Shown piece after piece: positions 27,495-36,614 of a DNA stretch of 64,000 nucleotides. The stretch covers positions 124,001 through 188,000 of the forward strand of contig NZ_BCSV01000003.1 in the NCBI RefSeq assembly GCF_001571045.1. The letters run 5' to 3'. A program made the position numbers and the translations under genes. Within the stretch, counting starts at the first letter, position 1. Each line of letters opens with the position of its first letter. Origin of the DNA: Curtobacterium ammoniigenes NBRC 101786. GTDB taxonomy: Bacteria; Actinomycetota; Actinomycetes; Actinomycetales; Microbacteriaceae. The notes beneath the pieces were generated by a model, which was given only the letters and a program-made list of their open reading frames with translations, made no database searches and was not told where the DNA came from.

Positions 27495-27558
27495 CTCCTG
27501 TCTCGCGGTCGGCCGACCAGTGCGGGCGGTCCGTGACCGGGTCGCCGCCGGTGAGCAG

Positions 27559-27602
27559 GGCGCTGGCTGACCGCGGCGCTGGCTGACCGGCGCTGGCTGG
27601 CC
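27559..27602. repeat. Short tandem repeat of GGCGCTGGCTGACC-type units
   Basis: Units start at 27559, 27575 and 27589, the last with one base changed. Related CGCTGGTCCA motifs continue to about 27640. The array lies in the gap between the convergent exonuclease and L31 genes. Confidence 0.7.
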
Positions 27603-27669
27603 GCGCCGCTGGTCCAGCCAGGTCGCTGGTCCAACCATGCCACCGGTCGACCGACGCGCCCTGGACAGA

Positions 27670-27704
27670 CGAGGAGGGCGCCCCATTCGGGGACGCCCTC
27701 CTCG
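27670..27704 (-). terminator. Intrinsic terminator of rpmE2 (also usable from the plus strand)
   Basis: CGAGGAGGGCGCCCC pairs with GGGGACGCCCTCCTCG with one bulged base and a four-base loop. It lies 20 bases beyond the L31 stop codon. Confidence 0.8.
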
Positions 27705-27724
27705 TTCGATCGCTTGAGGCGGTG

Positions 27725-27979
27725 TTACTTCGCGCCGCCGAAGCCCTTGAAGCGCTGGTTGAACTTCTCGACGCGGCCGGCCGAGTCCAGGATGCGCTGC
27801 TTGCCCGTGTAGAACGGGTGCGACGCCGACGAGATCTCGACGTCGATGACGGGGTACTCGACGCCGTCGAGTTCGATGGTCTTGTCGCTCGTCGCCGTGG
27901 AACGGGTGAGGAACGTCTCTCCCGAAGCGAGGTCGCGGAACACGATCGGCTTGTACTCGGGGTGAATGTCGGTCTTCAT
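27725..27979 (-). CDS. rpmE2: Ribosomal protein L31 type B
   Basis: L31 bridges the ribosomal subunits. This 84-residue protein is the type B form. It has the insertion after the N-terminal region and lacks the CxxC zinc ligands of type A. In many actinobacteria type B L31 is the zinc-independent copy induced under zinc limitation by Zur. A type A copy, if any, is not in this window, and I see no clear Zur palindrome here. The ATG is preceded by an AGAGGA site at suitable spacing. The gene is monocistronic with its own terminator. Confidence 0.95.
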   Translation of the reverse strand: MKTDIHPEYKPIVFRDLASGETFLTRSTATSDKTIELDGVEYPVIDVEISSASHPFYTGKQRILDSAGRVEKFNQRFKGFGGAK

Positions 27980-28114
27980 GGTGATTCCTCTAGAACTTCG
28001 GTGGACTGGATCGCGTGAACCGCGCGTGCTCGCGCGCGCAAGTCTGACGGCGTACGCCGACCGTCTACGGTACCAGAGTCGACCCCGTTCGCGCAGGTCG
28101 ACGCTGGGTCTCGA

Positions 28115-28951
28115 TCAGGCTCGCTCGGCGGCGCTGCTGCCCGCATTCGATTCGGCAGCGGAGCCGTCGACCGCAGCTCGTGCCGTGTATCGGCCGCCCG
28201 ACGCGGAGACATCGAGCGGAACGCCGAACGCAGCGGACAGGGTCTCCCCCGTGATCACGGAATCGATCGGGCCGGCGGCGTGCACCCGCCCTCCGGCGAG
28301 GACGAGCGCATGTGTGAACCCCACCGGGATCTCCTCGACGTGGTGCGTGACGACGACGATCGCGGGCGACTCCGGGCTCGACGCATAGCCGCCGAGAGTT
28401 CGTACGAGGCTCTCGCGGGCTCCGAGGTCGAGTGATGCAGCCGGCTCGTCGAGGAACAGCACCTCGGGGTCCGTCATCACGGATCGTGCGATCTGAACGC
28501 GCTTCTGCTCGCCGTCGCTCAACTCGCCGAACGGCCGTTCCGCGAACGCCGCGAGGCCCCACTCCTCGAGCACACGGCGGGCACGTCGCTCGTCGATGTC
28601 GTCGTACTCCTCGTTCCACCGGCCGGTGATCGCGTACGCCGCGGTGAGCACGACGTCGAGGACGCGCTCCGTCACAGGGATCCGACGGGCGAGCGCGGTC
28701 GACGCGAACCCGATGCGCGGCCGCAGTTCACTGAGATCGGCCTGGCCGACTTCAACGTCGAGCACCGTGACGGTTCCCGAGGTCGGGAAGAGCTGGGTGC
28801 CAGCGACTTCGAGGAGGGTGGTCTTGCCGGCGCCGTTCGGACCCAGCACGACCCAGCGTTCATCTGGTTCGACGGACCACTGCACGCCGTCGAGGATCAG
28901 GGCCCCGTTTCGGACAACGGACACGTCTTCCAAGCGCACAACCGAGGGCAT
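28115..28951 (-). CDS. Orphan ABC transporter ATP-binding protein
   Basis: This ABC ATPase of 278 residues has Walker A GPNGAGKT (37-44), the signature as LSDGEQKR instead of LSGGQ, and Walker B VLFLDEPAASLD. The switch histidine lies in VVVTHHVEEIP. No permease or binding-protein gene adjoins it. It resembles stand-alone YlmA/ModF-like ATPases, so the partner and substrate are unknown. The ATG has TAGGGT 6 bases upstream. Confidence 0.87.
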   Translation of the reverse strand: MPSVVRLEDVSVVRNGALILDGVQWSVEPDERWVVLGPNGAGKTTLLEVAGTQLFPTSGTVTVLDVEVGQADLSELRPRIGFASTALARRIPVTERVLDVVLTAAYAITGRWNEEYDDIDERRARRVLEEWGLAAFAERPFGELSDGEQKRVQIARSVMTDPEVLFLDEPAASLDLGARESLVRTLGGYASSPESPAIVVVTHHVEEIPVGFTHALVLAGGRVHAAGPIDSVITGETLSAAFGVPLDVSASGGRYTARAAVDGSAAESNAGSSAAERA

Positions 28952-28957
28952 GCGATC

Positions 28958-28963
28958 ACCCTA
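28958..28963 (-). promoter_or_regulatory. Putative -10 element for leaderless ABC ATPase transcript
   Basis: TAGGGT lies 6 bases before the ATG. Confidence 0.45.
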
Positions 28964-28990
28964 CGCGACCGTGGCCTTCGTCCTGCTCAC

Positions 28991-29040
28991 GACGGCGGGT
29001 GCGGGCGGAAACTGTGCCGCTGCGCTCCGTTCCCGCCGTC
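28991..29040. terminator. Possible extended hairpin downstream of glgA
   Basis: GACGGCGGG pairs with CCCGCCGTC (9 bp) around a 32-base loop that can itself fold. It lies ten bases past the glgA stop. The evidence is the inverted repeat only. Confidence 0.35.
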
Positions 29041-29049
29041 AGCGTCTCG

Positions 29050-30246
29050 TCACTGTCCGGCGAGCACCGCGTCGTAGACAGCGCGCGTCTGAACCGCGAT
29101 GCGGCTCCAGGTGAACTCGGACTCGACCCGCATGCGGCCGGCACGACCCATCAGAGCCGCCAATCCCGGATCCTCGACGACCTCGCGGAGGACGCCCGCC
29201 AGGTCGCGCACGAACCGGTCCGGATCCGTGGGTGTTCCCGTACCGTCCGTGGCCTGGTCGATCGGCACAATCCGTCCGGTGAGGCCGTCGGCGACGACCT
29301 CCGGGATTCCGCCGGTTCCGGTGCCGACGACGGGCACGCCGCACGCCATCGCCTCAAGGTTGACGATGCCGAGCGGCTCGTACACGCTCGGGCAGACGAA
29401 CACAGTCGCGGCAGACACGACACGGACGATCTCATCGTGCGAGAGCATGCGATCGATCCAGACCACCCCGTTGCGGTGCTCGCGAAGATCGTCGACGAGC
29501 GAGGTCACCTCCTGCAAGATCTCGGGCGTGTCCGGTGCCCCAGCGCAGAGCACGACCTGCACGTCTGCGGGCAGGTCAGCGACGGCGCGAAGGAGATAGG
29601 GCAGTCCCTTCTGCCGCGTGATCCTGCCCACGAACACGACGGTCGGCCGCTCGGGGTCGATCCCCAGAGCGCGAACTGCATCCGCGTCGTCGATGCGGCG
29701 CCAATCGTCGAGGTCGATGCCGTTGTAGACCACGTGGAGCCGATCCTCATCGATGGACGGGTAGGCGCGCGCGATGTCGCGACGCATGGCCTCGGAGACC
29801 GCGATGACGCCGTCTGCGTGGGTGAACGCCTCCGATTCGATCCAGCTCGAAAGGCGGTAGCCGCCGCCGAGTTGTTCGGCCTTCCAAGGCCGGAGTGGCT
29901 CGAGACTATGCGCCGTGACGACATGCGGGAGGCCGTACGTCAGTTGCGCGACGCGCCCGGCGGCGTTCGCGTACCAGGTGTGCGAGTGCACGAGGTCGGC
30001 GCCGTCGATATCCGGAACCATCTGCAGGTCGGTTGCCAGCGTTGCGACGGCGGGGTTGGCGTGGTCCATTCCGGCGGGCGCCCGGTACGACGAAACATTG
30101 TCGGCATCGCGCTCGGCTCCGAACGCGCGCACCCGGACGTCGGTGTCCGTATCGGCGCGAAGCGCTGTTGTCAGCTCGGCCACGTGAACGCCTGCGCCCC
30201 CGTAGATCTCGGGCGGAAATTCTTTTGTCAGCAGGTCGACTCGCAC
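29050..30246 (-). CDS. glgA: Actinobacterial glycogen synthase GlgA (GlgM-type GT4)
   Basis: This ADP-glucose-using glycosyltransferase of 398 residues begins [21 protein letters not shown], the hallmark of the actinobacterial GT4 family next to glgC. The donor-site block is [26 protein letters not shown]. The M. tuberculosis relative Rv1212c (GlgM) makes maltose-1-phosphate for the GlgE route, so classical glycogen elongation should not be assumed. The GTG start has TACGTT 6 bases upstream. It diverges from glgC, with both promoters in a 47-base gap. Confidence 0.92.
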   Translation of the reverse strand: MRVDLLTKEFPPEIYGGAGVHVAELTTALRADTDTDVRVRAFGAERDADNVSSYRAPAGMDHANPAVATLATDLQMVPDIDGADLVHSHTWYANAAGRVAQLTYGLPHVVTAHSLEPLRPWKAEQLGGGYRLSSWIESEAFTHADGVIAVSEAMRRDIARAYPSIDEDRLHVVYNGIDLDDWRRIDDADAVRALGIDPERPTVVFVGRITRQKGLPYLLRAVADLPADVQVVLCAGAPDTPEILQEVTSLVDDLREHRNGVVWIDRMLSHDEIVRVVSAATVFVCPSVYEPLGIVNLEAMACGVPVVGTGTGGIPEVVADGLTGRIVPIDQATDGTGTPTDPDRFVRDLAGVLREVVEDPGLAALMGRAGRMRVESEFTWSRIAVQTRAVYDAVLAGQ

Positions 30247-30252
30247 AGGCCC

Positions 30253-30258
30253 AACGTA
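30253..30258 (-). promoter_or_regulatory. Putative -10 element for leaderless glgA transcript
   Basis: TACGTT lies 6 bases before the GTG, in the gap shared with glgC. Confidence 0.5.
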
Positions 30259-30280
30259 ACGGCTGGCGCGGATTCACGCC

Positions 30281-30286
30281 TACTGT
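30281..30286 (+). promoter_or_regulatory. Putative -10 element for leaderless glgC transcript
   Basis: TACTGT lies 7 bases before the ATG. The divergent glgA element is 22 bases away. Confidence 0.5.
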
Positions 30287-30293
30287 TGGCCTC

Positions 30294-31535
30294 ATGGCAT
30301 CGAAGAAGATATTCGGCATCGTCCTTGCTGGCGGTGAAGGGAAGCGGCTGATGCCGCTGACCGCCGACCGTGCGAAGCCAGCGGTGCCATTCGGTGGCAA
30401 CTTCCGACTCGTCGACTTCGCGCTGTCGAATCTCGTGAACTCCGGACTCAACCGAATCGTCGTCCTGACCCAGTACAAGTCCCACAGCCTGGACCGGCAT
30501 GTCGCGGAGACGTGGCGCATGGAGGGCCTGCTCGGTTCGTACGTCGCATCCGTTCCCGCCCAGCAACGACTGGGCAAGCGGTGGTTCGCGGGGTCGGCCG
30601 ATGCAATCCTGCAGTCGCTGAATCTGCTTCGGGATGAACACCCCGACATCGTCGTCGTGGTCGGTGCTGACCACGTTTATCGGATGGACTTCGCGCAGAT
30701 GGTGGAGGCGCACATCGCCTCCGGAAAGAGCGCCACTGTTGCTGCCATTCGCCAACCCATCGGACTCGCCGACCAGTTCGGCGTCATCAAGGTCGCGGAC
30801 GACGATCCGACGTCGATCGAGGCGTTTCTCGAGAAGCCGAAAAACGCGACCGGCCTCCCCGACTCCCCCCGAGAGGTCCTCGCGTCGATGGGAAACTACG
30901 TCTTCGACGCTGATGCGCTTGTGGACGCCGTCCTGCGCGACGGACAGATCGAGACGTCGAATCACGACATGGGTGGCGATATCGTCCCGGACTTCGTGTC
31001 TCGAGGCGCTGCGGGCGTGTACGACCTGCAGCGGAACGAGGTTCCTGGCTCGACGGATCGCGATAAGTACTACTGGCGCGACGTAGGAACGATCGATTCG
31101 TTCTTTGACGCGCATATGGATTTGATTGCTGCGCTCCCGGTATTCAACCTGTACAACGTCGACTGGCCGATCTTCAATCAGCAGATCAACTCCCCACCCG
31201 CGAAGTTCGTACGCGACGCGCGCGGCAACACGGGGACCACGATCGACTCGATCGTCTCACTCGGCTGTCTGCTGTCAGGGGCACGCGTTGAGCGCAGCGT
31301 CATCGGACCGTGGTGCACGTTGGAGTCGGGCGCGGAGGTGCTCGATTCCGTCGTGTTCGAACGGGCCGCGATCGGCCCGGACTCGATGGTGCACCGCGCG
31401 ATTCTCGACAAGGATGTCGTGATCGCAGCAGGTGCCCGTGTGGGCGTCGACCGAGAGGCCGACATCGCCCGCGGCTTCACCGTCACCGACTCCGGCATCA
31501 CGGTGGTCGGAAAGGGTGTCCGCGTCGAGGCATGA
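30294..31535 (+). CDS. glgC: Glucose-1-phosphate adenylyltransferase
   Basis: GlgC makes ADP-glucose, the committed donor for glycogen-type glucans. The protein is 413 residues. The nucleotidyltransferase signature [11 protein letters not shown] is near residue 13-23, followed by [16 protein letters not shown]. The sugar-binding region includes [10 protein letters not shown] and [11 protein letters not shown] left-handed beta-helix C-terminal domain carries [15 protein letters not shown]. The ATG is supported by TACTGT 7 bases upstream. It is the partner of the divergent glgA gene. Confidence 0.96.
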   Translation: MASKKIFGIVLAGGEGKRLMPLTADRAKPAVPFGGNFRLVDFALSNLVNSGLNRIVVLTQYKSHSLDRHVAETWRMEGLLGSYVASVPAQQRLGKRWFAGSADAILQSLNLLRDEHPDIVVVVGADHVYRMDFAQMVEAHIASGKSATVAAIRQPIGLADQFGVIKVADDDPTSIEAFLEKPKNATGLPDSPREVLASMGNYVFDADALVDAVLRDGQIETSNHDMGGDIVPDFVSRGAAGVYDLQRNEVPGSTDRDKYYWRDVGTIDSFFDAHMDLIAALPVFNLYNVDWPIFNQQINSPPAKFVRDARGNTGTTIDSIVSLGCLLSGARVERSVIGPWCTLESGAEVLDSVVFERAAIGPDSMVHRAILDKDVVIAAGARVGVDREADIARGFTVTDSGITVVGKGVRVEA

Positions 31536-31565
31536 CCAGTGACGTCACCGAGTGACGACGCCCAG

Positions 31566-31571
31566 TACGGT
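31566..31571 (+). promoter_or_regulatory. Putative -10 element for leaderless serB transcript
   Basis: TACGGT lies 6 bases before the GTG, in the 42-base gap after glgC. Confidence 0.45.
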
Positions 31572-31577
31572 TGAGCG

Positions 31578-32219
31578 GTGCCGCGCTTTCTCGTCGTCCT
31601 GGACGCCGACTCCACGCTGCTCGACGACGAGGTCATCGAGCTGCTCGCCGACGAGGCGGGCTGCGGACGCGAGGTTGCCGCGATCACGGCGCGGGCTATG
31701 GCCGGGGAACTCGACTTCGCGGCGAGCCTGCGGGAGCGTGTCCGAGCCTTGGCTGGCCTCCCGGCGCAATCCCTGACCCGCGTGCGCGCTCGCGTACGCG
31801 TCACTGCTGGAGCGTCTGAACTGATCCGTGGGGTGCACGGCCTCGGCGGTGCGGTCGGCGTGGTGTCGGGTGGATTCCACGAGGTGCTTGATCCGATCGC
31901 GGACGCACTCGACTTGGACTACTGCCGGGCGAATCGGCTCGCGGTCGCCGGGAGCGTCCTCACCGGGCAGGTTGACGGCTCGATCGTCGACGCGAGCGCG
32001 AAAGCGGATGCGCTCATCGAGTGGTCGGCGGACGCGGGTGTTCCGATCGGACAGACGATCGCGATCGGCGATGGCGCGAACGACCTCAGGATGATGGCGG
32101 TCGCAGGGCTGTCGATCGCGTTCGATGCGAAGCCGGTGGTGCGAGCGACCGCGGATGTGTCACTGAACGAGCGGGACCTTTCGACCGTTCTGGCGCTTCT
32201 CGGAACGTTGGCGCGCTGA
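31578..32219 (+). CDS. serB: Phosphoserine phosphatase
   Basis: SerB hydrolyses phosphoserine in the last step of serine synthesis. This 213-residue form consists of the catalytic HAD domain alone, without the N-terminal ACT domain. Motif I is DADST (Asp9, Asp11), motif II serine in GVVSGGFHEV, motif III lysine in SAKADAL, and motif IV GDGANDLRMM. The substrate loop VIELLADEAG supports SerB over a generic HAD. The GTG start has TACGGT 6 bases upstream. Confidence 0.92.
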   Translation: MPRFLVVLDADSTLLDDEVIELLADEAGCGREVAAITARAMAGELDFAASLRERVRALAGLPAQSLTRVRARVRVTAGASELIRGVHGLGGAVGVVSGGFHEVLDPIADALDLDYCRANRLAVAGSVLTGQVDGSIVDASAKADALIEWSADAGVPIGQTIAIGDGANDLRMMAVAGLSIAFDAKPVVRATADVSLNERDLSTVLALLGTLAR

Positions 32220-32290
32220 AGGGCTGCGGCGTCCGCTGCTGCGGATGCCGTTCGGCCGCGTGCACGCAGGGCGTGGTCTCGGACTCGCGC

Positions 32291-33004
32291 TCAGTGCCCC
32301 ATCCCAAGCCCACCGTCGACGGGTACCAGCGCACCTGAGATGTAGGCGGCACTGTCGGACGCAAGGAAGGCGGCGGCCGCGGCGACGTCGTCGACTGACC
32401 CGAACCGCGCCGCCGGGATCGCCTTCACGAACTCAGCCTGAAGATCCTCGGCCAGACCGGAGGTCATGTCCGTAGCGATGAACCCTGGCGCGATCACGTT
32501 CGCCGTGATGCCGCGAGAGCCGAGCTCACGGGTGATCGACCGCGCCATCCCGACCAATCCGGCCTTCGACGACGAGTAATTCACCTGGCCGACCTGCCCA
32601 TACATCCCGACGACGCTCGACATCAGCACGATGCGCCCGAACTTCGCGCGCATCATCCCCTTGATGGCGCGCTTGACCACGCGGAACGTTCCAGTCAGGT
32701 TCGTGTCGAGCACCGACGTGAAGTCGTCCTCGCTCATGCGCAGGAGCAGTTGGTCATTCGTGATGCCGGCGTTGGCAATGAGGATCTCGACGGGTCCGAG
32801 GGCTGCCTCGACCGCGGCGAAGGCCTGCTCCACGCTGGCGCCGTCGGTGACATCGGCGGCGACGGTGAGGGTGCCTTCAGGACCGCCGGCGCCCGATCGG
32901 CTCGTCACCGCAACGCGATGCCCCTCCGACACGAATCGCTCGGCGACTGCCCGACCGATTCCGCGGTTGCCACCGGTGACGAGGACGGTTCGAGGCGTGG
33001 TCAT
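32291..33004 (-). CDS. fabG: 3-oxoacyl-ACP reductase, FabG1/MabA-like
   Basis: This is an NADPH-dependent short-chain dehydrogenase of 237 residues. The cofactor motif is TGGNRGIGRA (about 10-19), followed by NAG in IANAGIT. The catalytic Ser-Tyr-Lys lie in LMSSVVG and NYSSSKAG. The end ISGALVPVDGGLGMGH is typical of FabG. The N-terminus MTTPRTVLVTGGNRGIG closely matches mycobacterial MabA-type reductases. It is probably the fatty-acid elongation reductase, although other fab genes are elsewhere. The start is an ATG with GGAG five bases upstream. Confidence 0.87.
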   Translation of the reverse strand: MTTPRTVLVTGGNRGIGRAVAERFVSEGHRVAVTSRSGAGGPEGTLTVAADVTDGASVEQAFAAVEAALGPVEILIANAGITNDQLLLRMSEDDFTSVLDTNLTGTFRVVKRAIKGMMRAKFGRIVLMSSVVGMYGQVGQVNYSSSKAGLVGMARSITRELGSRGITANVIAPGFIATDMTSGLAEDLQAEFVKAIPAARFGSVDDVAAAAAFLASDSAAYISGALVPVDGGLGMGH

Positions 33005-33147
33005 ACTGCTCCGATCGGGAGGGTCAAGGGGTGCCTCGAGCCTAGCGGGGTGCTGTGTCGGAGCTCGGGCCAGTCGGTCCCTCGCGCGCCGAGCCGAACG
33101 TCAGTAGCGAGGCTTAGGCTTGAGGACGAGGTCGGAGAGCGGACGGA

Positions 33148-33561
33148 ATGAAGACGACGACGAACACCATCACCACACTGGCGGCATCCCCTGATCAGGA
33201 TCGCCGCCGGCGGTTTCGGCGATACGTGTGGCAGATGGCGATCCGTGTGTTCTTCTTCGTGATCGCCGTGCTGCTGCACAACTGGTGGAGTGTGGTGCCG
33301 CTCGTCCTCGCAGCGGTGATTCCGTGGGTCGCAGTCGTGATCGCGAACGCCGGCAATCGTGCCTCCGGTGACATCTCCCGCCCGGCTGGGGCGCTCGTCC
33401 GCCAGGATCCAGAATTCGAGGCGGCGCGTGAGGCCGCCGAGCAGCAGCGCGAGCAGGCGTATCGGGACGAGCAAGATGCTCGCCGCCGCGCTGCGGAGGA
33501 CCAGCAGGCCGCGTGGCAGCGCGAGGGCGCCCGGCCGTCCAGTTGGGGGCACCGTCGGTGA
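33148..33561 (+). CDS. DUF3099 family membrane protein
   Basis: This 137-residue protein has two adjacent membrane segments at about residues 28-45 and 50-67. It begins with a basic cytoplasmic arm (DRRRRFRRYVWQM) and ends in a charged, Gln/Arg-rich coiled-coil-like tail. This is the DUF3099 pattern, found in actinobacteria and of unknown function. It is the first gene of a tightly coupled run with a small metal-binding protein and SURF1, which suggests a membrane or respiratory role. Confidence 0.85.
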   Translation: MKTTTNTITTLAASPDQDRRRRFRRYVWQMAIRVFFFVIAVLLHNWWSVVPLVLAAVIPWVAVVIANAGNRASGDISRPAGALVRQDPEFEAAREAAEQQREQAYRDEQDARRRAAEDQQAAWQREGARPSSWGHRR

Positions 33562-33812
33562 GTGCGACGTATGACGTGATCGGAGAGCCGGGAACCGTTC
33601 CGGTCTGCTCCCGGGCAGGCTGCGATGCCCCGGCCTCGTGGCGAGTGAACTGGCGGAACCCTCGCATTCACGCTGAAGATCGCGTCAAGATCTGGGTCGC
33701 GTGTGATGATCATCGCGGCTTTCTCGCCGACTACCTGCAGTCGCGGGCATTCCCGGTCCGGGTGACCGGCATCGCCGAAGACGTCGAGCGGCTCGACGAC
33801 CGGGCGGTGTGA
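33558..33812 (+). CDS. Small putative zinc-binding protein upstream of SURF1
   Basis: This 84-residue soluble protein has CSRAGCDAPASWRVNWRNPRIH near the N-terminus and VACDDHRGFLADYL later. The Cys pair with the later Cys and His could form a metal site. Close relatives precede SURF1 in Microbacteriaceae and are sometimes mislabelled acetone carboxylase; I see no basis for that function. The GTG start overlaps the DUF3099 stop (GTGA), and its own stop overlaps the SURF1 start. Confidence 0.8.
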   Translation: MSATYDVIGEPGTVPVCSRAGCDAPASWRVNWRNPRIHAEDRVKIWVACDDHRGFLADYLQSRAFPVRVTGIAEDVERLDDRAV

Positions 33813-34861
33813 TGACAGACACTCGGGAGCGGGCCGGTCGTTCCACCGAACACGTGGAGGAGCGCGGTGCGTTCGATCCAAGCCTTCGGTACGGTCGTCG
33901 GCATGCCGAGCGGCTGCGCCGCGCGGAACACGAGGAGCACCGCGCCAGGCTGAACGCGGAGCGTGCCGACGAGGGGCTTCCCGCGCTCGAACCGGAACCG
34001 TCGGATGGCGTCTACATCGGATGGGGGTTCGTGATCGGCCGCCGGTGGCTCGGCTATGTCGCGATCGCCGTCGGCTTCGCGATCCTGTGCGCGTTCTTCG
34101 GGATGTGGCAGTGGGACCGCCGGAACCAGGCGGTCCGCGAGAACCAGCAGATCGCGGCGAACTACGACCACACGCCCGTCCCACTTGCGACCGCCCTGCC
34201 GCACCAGAACTCGTTTAACTGGTCGCAACGGTGGCTGCAGGTGAAGGTGACCGGTCGCTACGACGTTCGCGAGCAACTGCTGGTCCGGAACCGCGTGCAC
34301 AACGGGCAGCCTGGGTTCGAGGTGCTGGTGCCGCTGGTCACCTCGAGCGGCCGCGCCTTCATCGTTGACCGCGGGTGGGTGCCGACGGGCAACAAGCACG
34401 ACTATCCGGACTCGATTCCGGCCCCACCGTCAGGTGTTGTCACCGTGGTGGCGCGGCTCACCCCGAACGAGCCGCACATCGCCGGACGGACCGACCCCGC
34501 ACATACGGACGAGATCCAATCCGTGACGCTCTCCGACGTCGGGAAGCGCATCTCGCAGCCGCTCTGGACTGCTGCATACGGTCAACTCGCCTCCGAGAGC
34601 CCAGCACCCGCGCAGGCCGCGCCGCTCGGCTGGGACAAGCCTTCCGGAGACACCGGACTCCATCTCAGCTACTTCATTCAGTGGTTCATGTTCGCGGGTG
34701 GTGGCTTCGGGTTCCTGGCGTACCTCATGGTGCAGGAGTACCGAAACCTCAACCAGGACGACCCGGAGGAGCGTGAGCGCGCGCTCGAACGGCAGCGGAA
34801 GCGTGACGCTCGACCGAAGAGCGACGACCAGATCGAAGACGAGATCCTCGGCTGGAACTGA
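33809..34861 (+). CDS. SURF1 family cytochrome oxidase assembly protein
   Basis: SURF1 proteins help insert heme a into cytochrome c oxidase subunit I. This one has 350 residues. The long, charged cytoplasmic N-terminal arm (about 75 residues) precedes the first membrane helix (about 79-98), followed by FGMWQWDRRNQA. The extracytoplasmic domain includes VTGRYDVREQLLVRNR and FIVDRGWVPTG. The second helix lies near residues 292-312. The GTG start overlaps the previous stop, with an ATG as the next codon. The heme A synthesis genes ctaA and ctaB are 8-10 kb away. Confidence 0.9.
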   Translation: MMTDTRERAGRSTEHVEERGAFDPSLRYGRRHAERLRRAEHEEHRARLNAERADEGLPALEPEPSDGVYIGWGFVIGRRWLGYVAIAVGFAILCAFFGMWQWDRRNQAVRENQQIAANYDHTPVPLATALPHQNSFNWSQRWLQVKVTGRYDVREQLLVRNRVHNGQPGFEVLVPLVTSSGRAFIVDRGWVPTGNKHDYPDSIPAPPSGVVTVVARLTPNEPHIAGRTDPAHTDEIQSVTLSDVGKRISQPLWTAAYGQLASESPAPAQAAPLGWDKPSGDTGLHLSYFIQWFMFAGGGFGFLAYLMVQEYRNLNQDDPEERERALERQRKRDARPKSDDQIEDEILGWN

Positions 34862-34918
34862 GGCGAGGCGCTCACCGGAGCGGCTGCCCTGCGGCATCCG
34901 ATCGCGGTGGGCGTTGCC

Positions 34919-36517
34919 TCAGGCCAGCTCGATGAGTTCGGCGTAGTCCTTGTTCCAGTGGTCTTCCGTGCCGTCGGGCAGGAGCAGCACCCGCTCCGGG
35001 TTGAGCGCTTCCACGGCGCCGGCATCGTGTGAGACCAGGACAACGGCACCCTCGTATCCGGTCAGCGCGCCGAGGATCTCCTCCCGAGACGCGGGGTCGA
35101 GATTGTTCGTGGGTTCGTCCAGCAGCAGTACGTTCGCGCCGGACACGACGATCATCGCGAGCGAGAGGCGCGTCTTCTCGCCGCCGGACAGGACGCCTGC
35201 AGGCTTGTAGCCGTCGTCGCCGGTGAAGAGGAACGATCCGAGAACACGTCGCGCTTCGGTCTCGGTGAGCGCCGGGGACGCCGAGACCATGTTCTCGATC
35301 ACCGTCCGGTTGACGTCGATGTTCTCGTGCTCCTGCGCGTAGTAGCCGATCCGGAGGCCGTGCCCGGGTTGGATCTCGCCGGTGTCTGCCGTGTCCACCC
35401 CCGCGAGAATGCGGAGGAGCGTGGTCTTTCCGGCGCCGTTCAGGCCGAGAATGACGACGCGCGATCCGCGGTCGATCGCGAGATCGACGCCGGCGAAGAT
35501 CTCGAGCGATCCGTAGGACTTCGACAACCCCTCGGCCATGAGCGGAGTACGTCCGCACGCGACGGGCGTGGGAAAGCGAAGCTTCGCGACGCGGTCGACC
35601 TGACGCTCGTCCTCAAGTCCGGCCAGGAGCTTCTCTGCTCGGGCGACCATCTGATGTGCCGCGGCGGCCTTCGTGGCTTTCGCTCCGAACCGAGCAGCCT
35701 GCTGCTGCAAGGCGGCCGCCTTCTTCTCCGCGTTCGCGCGTTCCTTTCGTCGGCGCTCCTCGTCCGCGGCGCGCTGGCGCTGATAGTTGCGCCAGCCCAT
35801 GTTGTAGATGTCGATCACCTGCCGGTTCGCATCCAGATAGAACACGCGATTCACCACTTCGTCGACGAGGTCGACGTCGTGGGAAATGACGATGACACCG
35901 CCCTGATACGTCTTCAGGTGCTCGCGGAGCCAGATGATCGAGTCGGCGTCGAGGTGGTTGGTCGGCTCGTCGAGGATCATGGTCTCCGCATCGGAGAACA
36001 AGATGCGAGCGAGTTCGATTCGACGCCGCTGGCCGCCGGAGAGCGTCTTGAGCTGCTGGTCGAGGATGCGATCGGGCAGCGCAAGGTTCGACGCGATCGA
36101 CGCGGCTTCGGCTTCCGCCGCGTACCCGCCGAGCGCGTTGAACTGATCGTCGAGCCGCGCGTACCGCTTCATCGCCTTCTCGGCGACTGCCGGGTCCTCG
36201 CTCGCCATGGCGAGGGAGGCCTGCCGGATGCCTTCGACGATCTCACCGAGCCCGCGGGCGTCGAGTATGCGCTTCCGGGCCGTGTCGTCTGGATTTCCGG
36301 AACGGGGATCCTGCGGAAGGTAGCCGATCTCACCGGTCCGGGTGATCGTCCCGCCCGTGGGCTGCGTCTCGCCGGCCAGCGCTTTCGTCATCGTCGTCTT
36401 GCCGGCTCCGTTCCGGCCGACGAGTCCGATCTTGTCCCCCTTGTCGACGCGGAAGGTGACACCCTCCATGAGCATGCGGGCGCCCACGCGGATCTCGAGA
36501 TCGTGCACGGCAAGCAC
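34919..36517 (-). CDS. ABC-F family ATPase
   Basis: This 532-residue protein has two ABC domains and no membrane segment, as in ABC-F translation factors. The first domain has Walker A GRNGAGKT, signature LSGGQRRRIELA and Walker B MILDEPTNHLD. The charged linker includes an Arg/Lys/Glu-rich helix. The second domain has GLNGAGKT, VLSGGEKTRLSLA and LLLDEPTNNLD. Such proteins act at the ribosomal E site, and some confer antibiotic protection. The subtype is not certain. The GTG is inferred from the family N-terminus VLAVHDLEIRVGAR, and no clear ribosome site is seen. Confidence 0.9.
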   Translation of the reverse strand: MLAVHDLEIRVGARMLMEGVTFRVDKGDKIGLVGRNGAGKTTMTKALAGETQPTGGTITRTGEIGYLPQDPRSGNPDDTARKRILDARGLGEIVEGIRQASLAMASEDPAVAEKAMKRYARLDDQFNALGGYAAEAEAASIASNLALPDRILDQQLKTLSGGQRRRIELARILFSDAETMILDEPTNHLDADSIIWLREHLKTYQGGVIVISHDVDLVDEVVNRVFYLDANRQVIDIYNMGWRNYQRQRAADEERRRKERANAEKKAAALQQQAARFGAKATKAAAAHQMVARAEKLLAGLEDERQVDRVAKLRFPTPVACGRTPLMAEGLSKSYGSLEIFAGVDLAIDRGSRVVILGLNGAGKTTLLRILAGVDTADTGEIQPGHGLRIGYYAQEHENIDVNRTVIENMVSASPALTETEARRVLGSFLFTGDDGYKPAGVLSGGEKTRLSLAMIVVSGANVLLLDEPTNNLDPASREEILGALTGYEGAVVLVSHDAGAVEALNPERVLLLPDGTEDHWNKDYAELIELA

Positions 36518-36576
36518 AGCGGACGTCCAATCAGTTGGTGGGGAGGGCACAACGACGTGCGCGGTGGGGCCGCCAA

Positions 36577-36582
36577 TATGAT
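36577..36582 (+). promoter_or_regulatory. Putative -10 element of bioY
   Basis: TATGAT lies 32 bases upstream of the bioY ATG. No -35 match or BioQ/BirA-type palindrome is apparent, so biotin control cannot be claimed. Confidence 0.5.
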
Positions 36583-36614
36583 GGCAAGACCAGCCATCCA
36601 TTGTAGGAGACTTG

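Noticed and set aside
33558-33812. Acetone carboxylase
   Set aside because: Relatives sometimes bear this label, but an 84-residue protein with a possible metal site has none of the features of that large enzyme.
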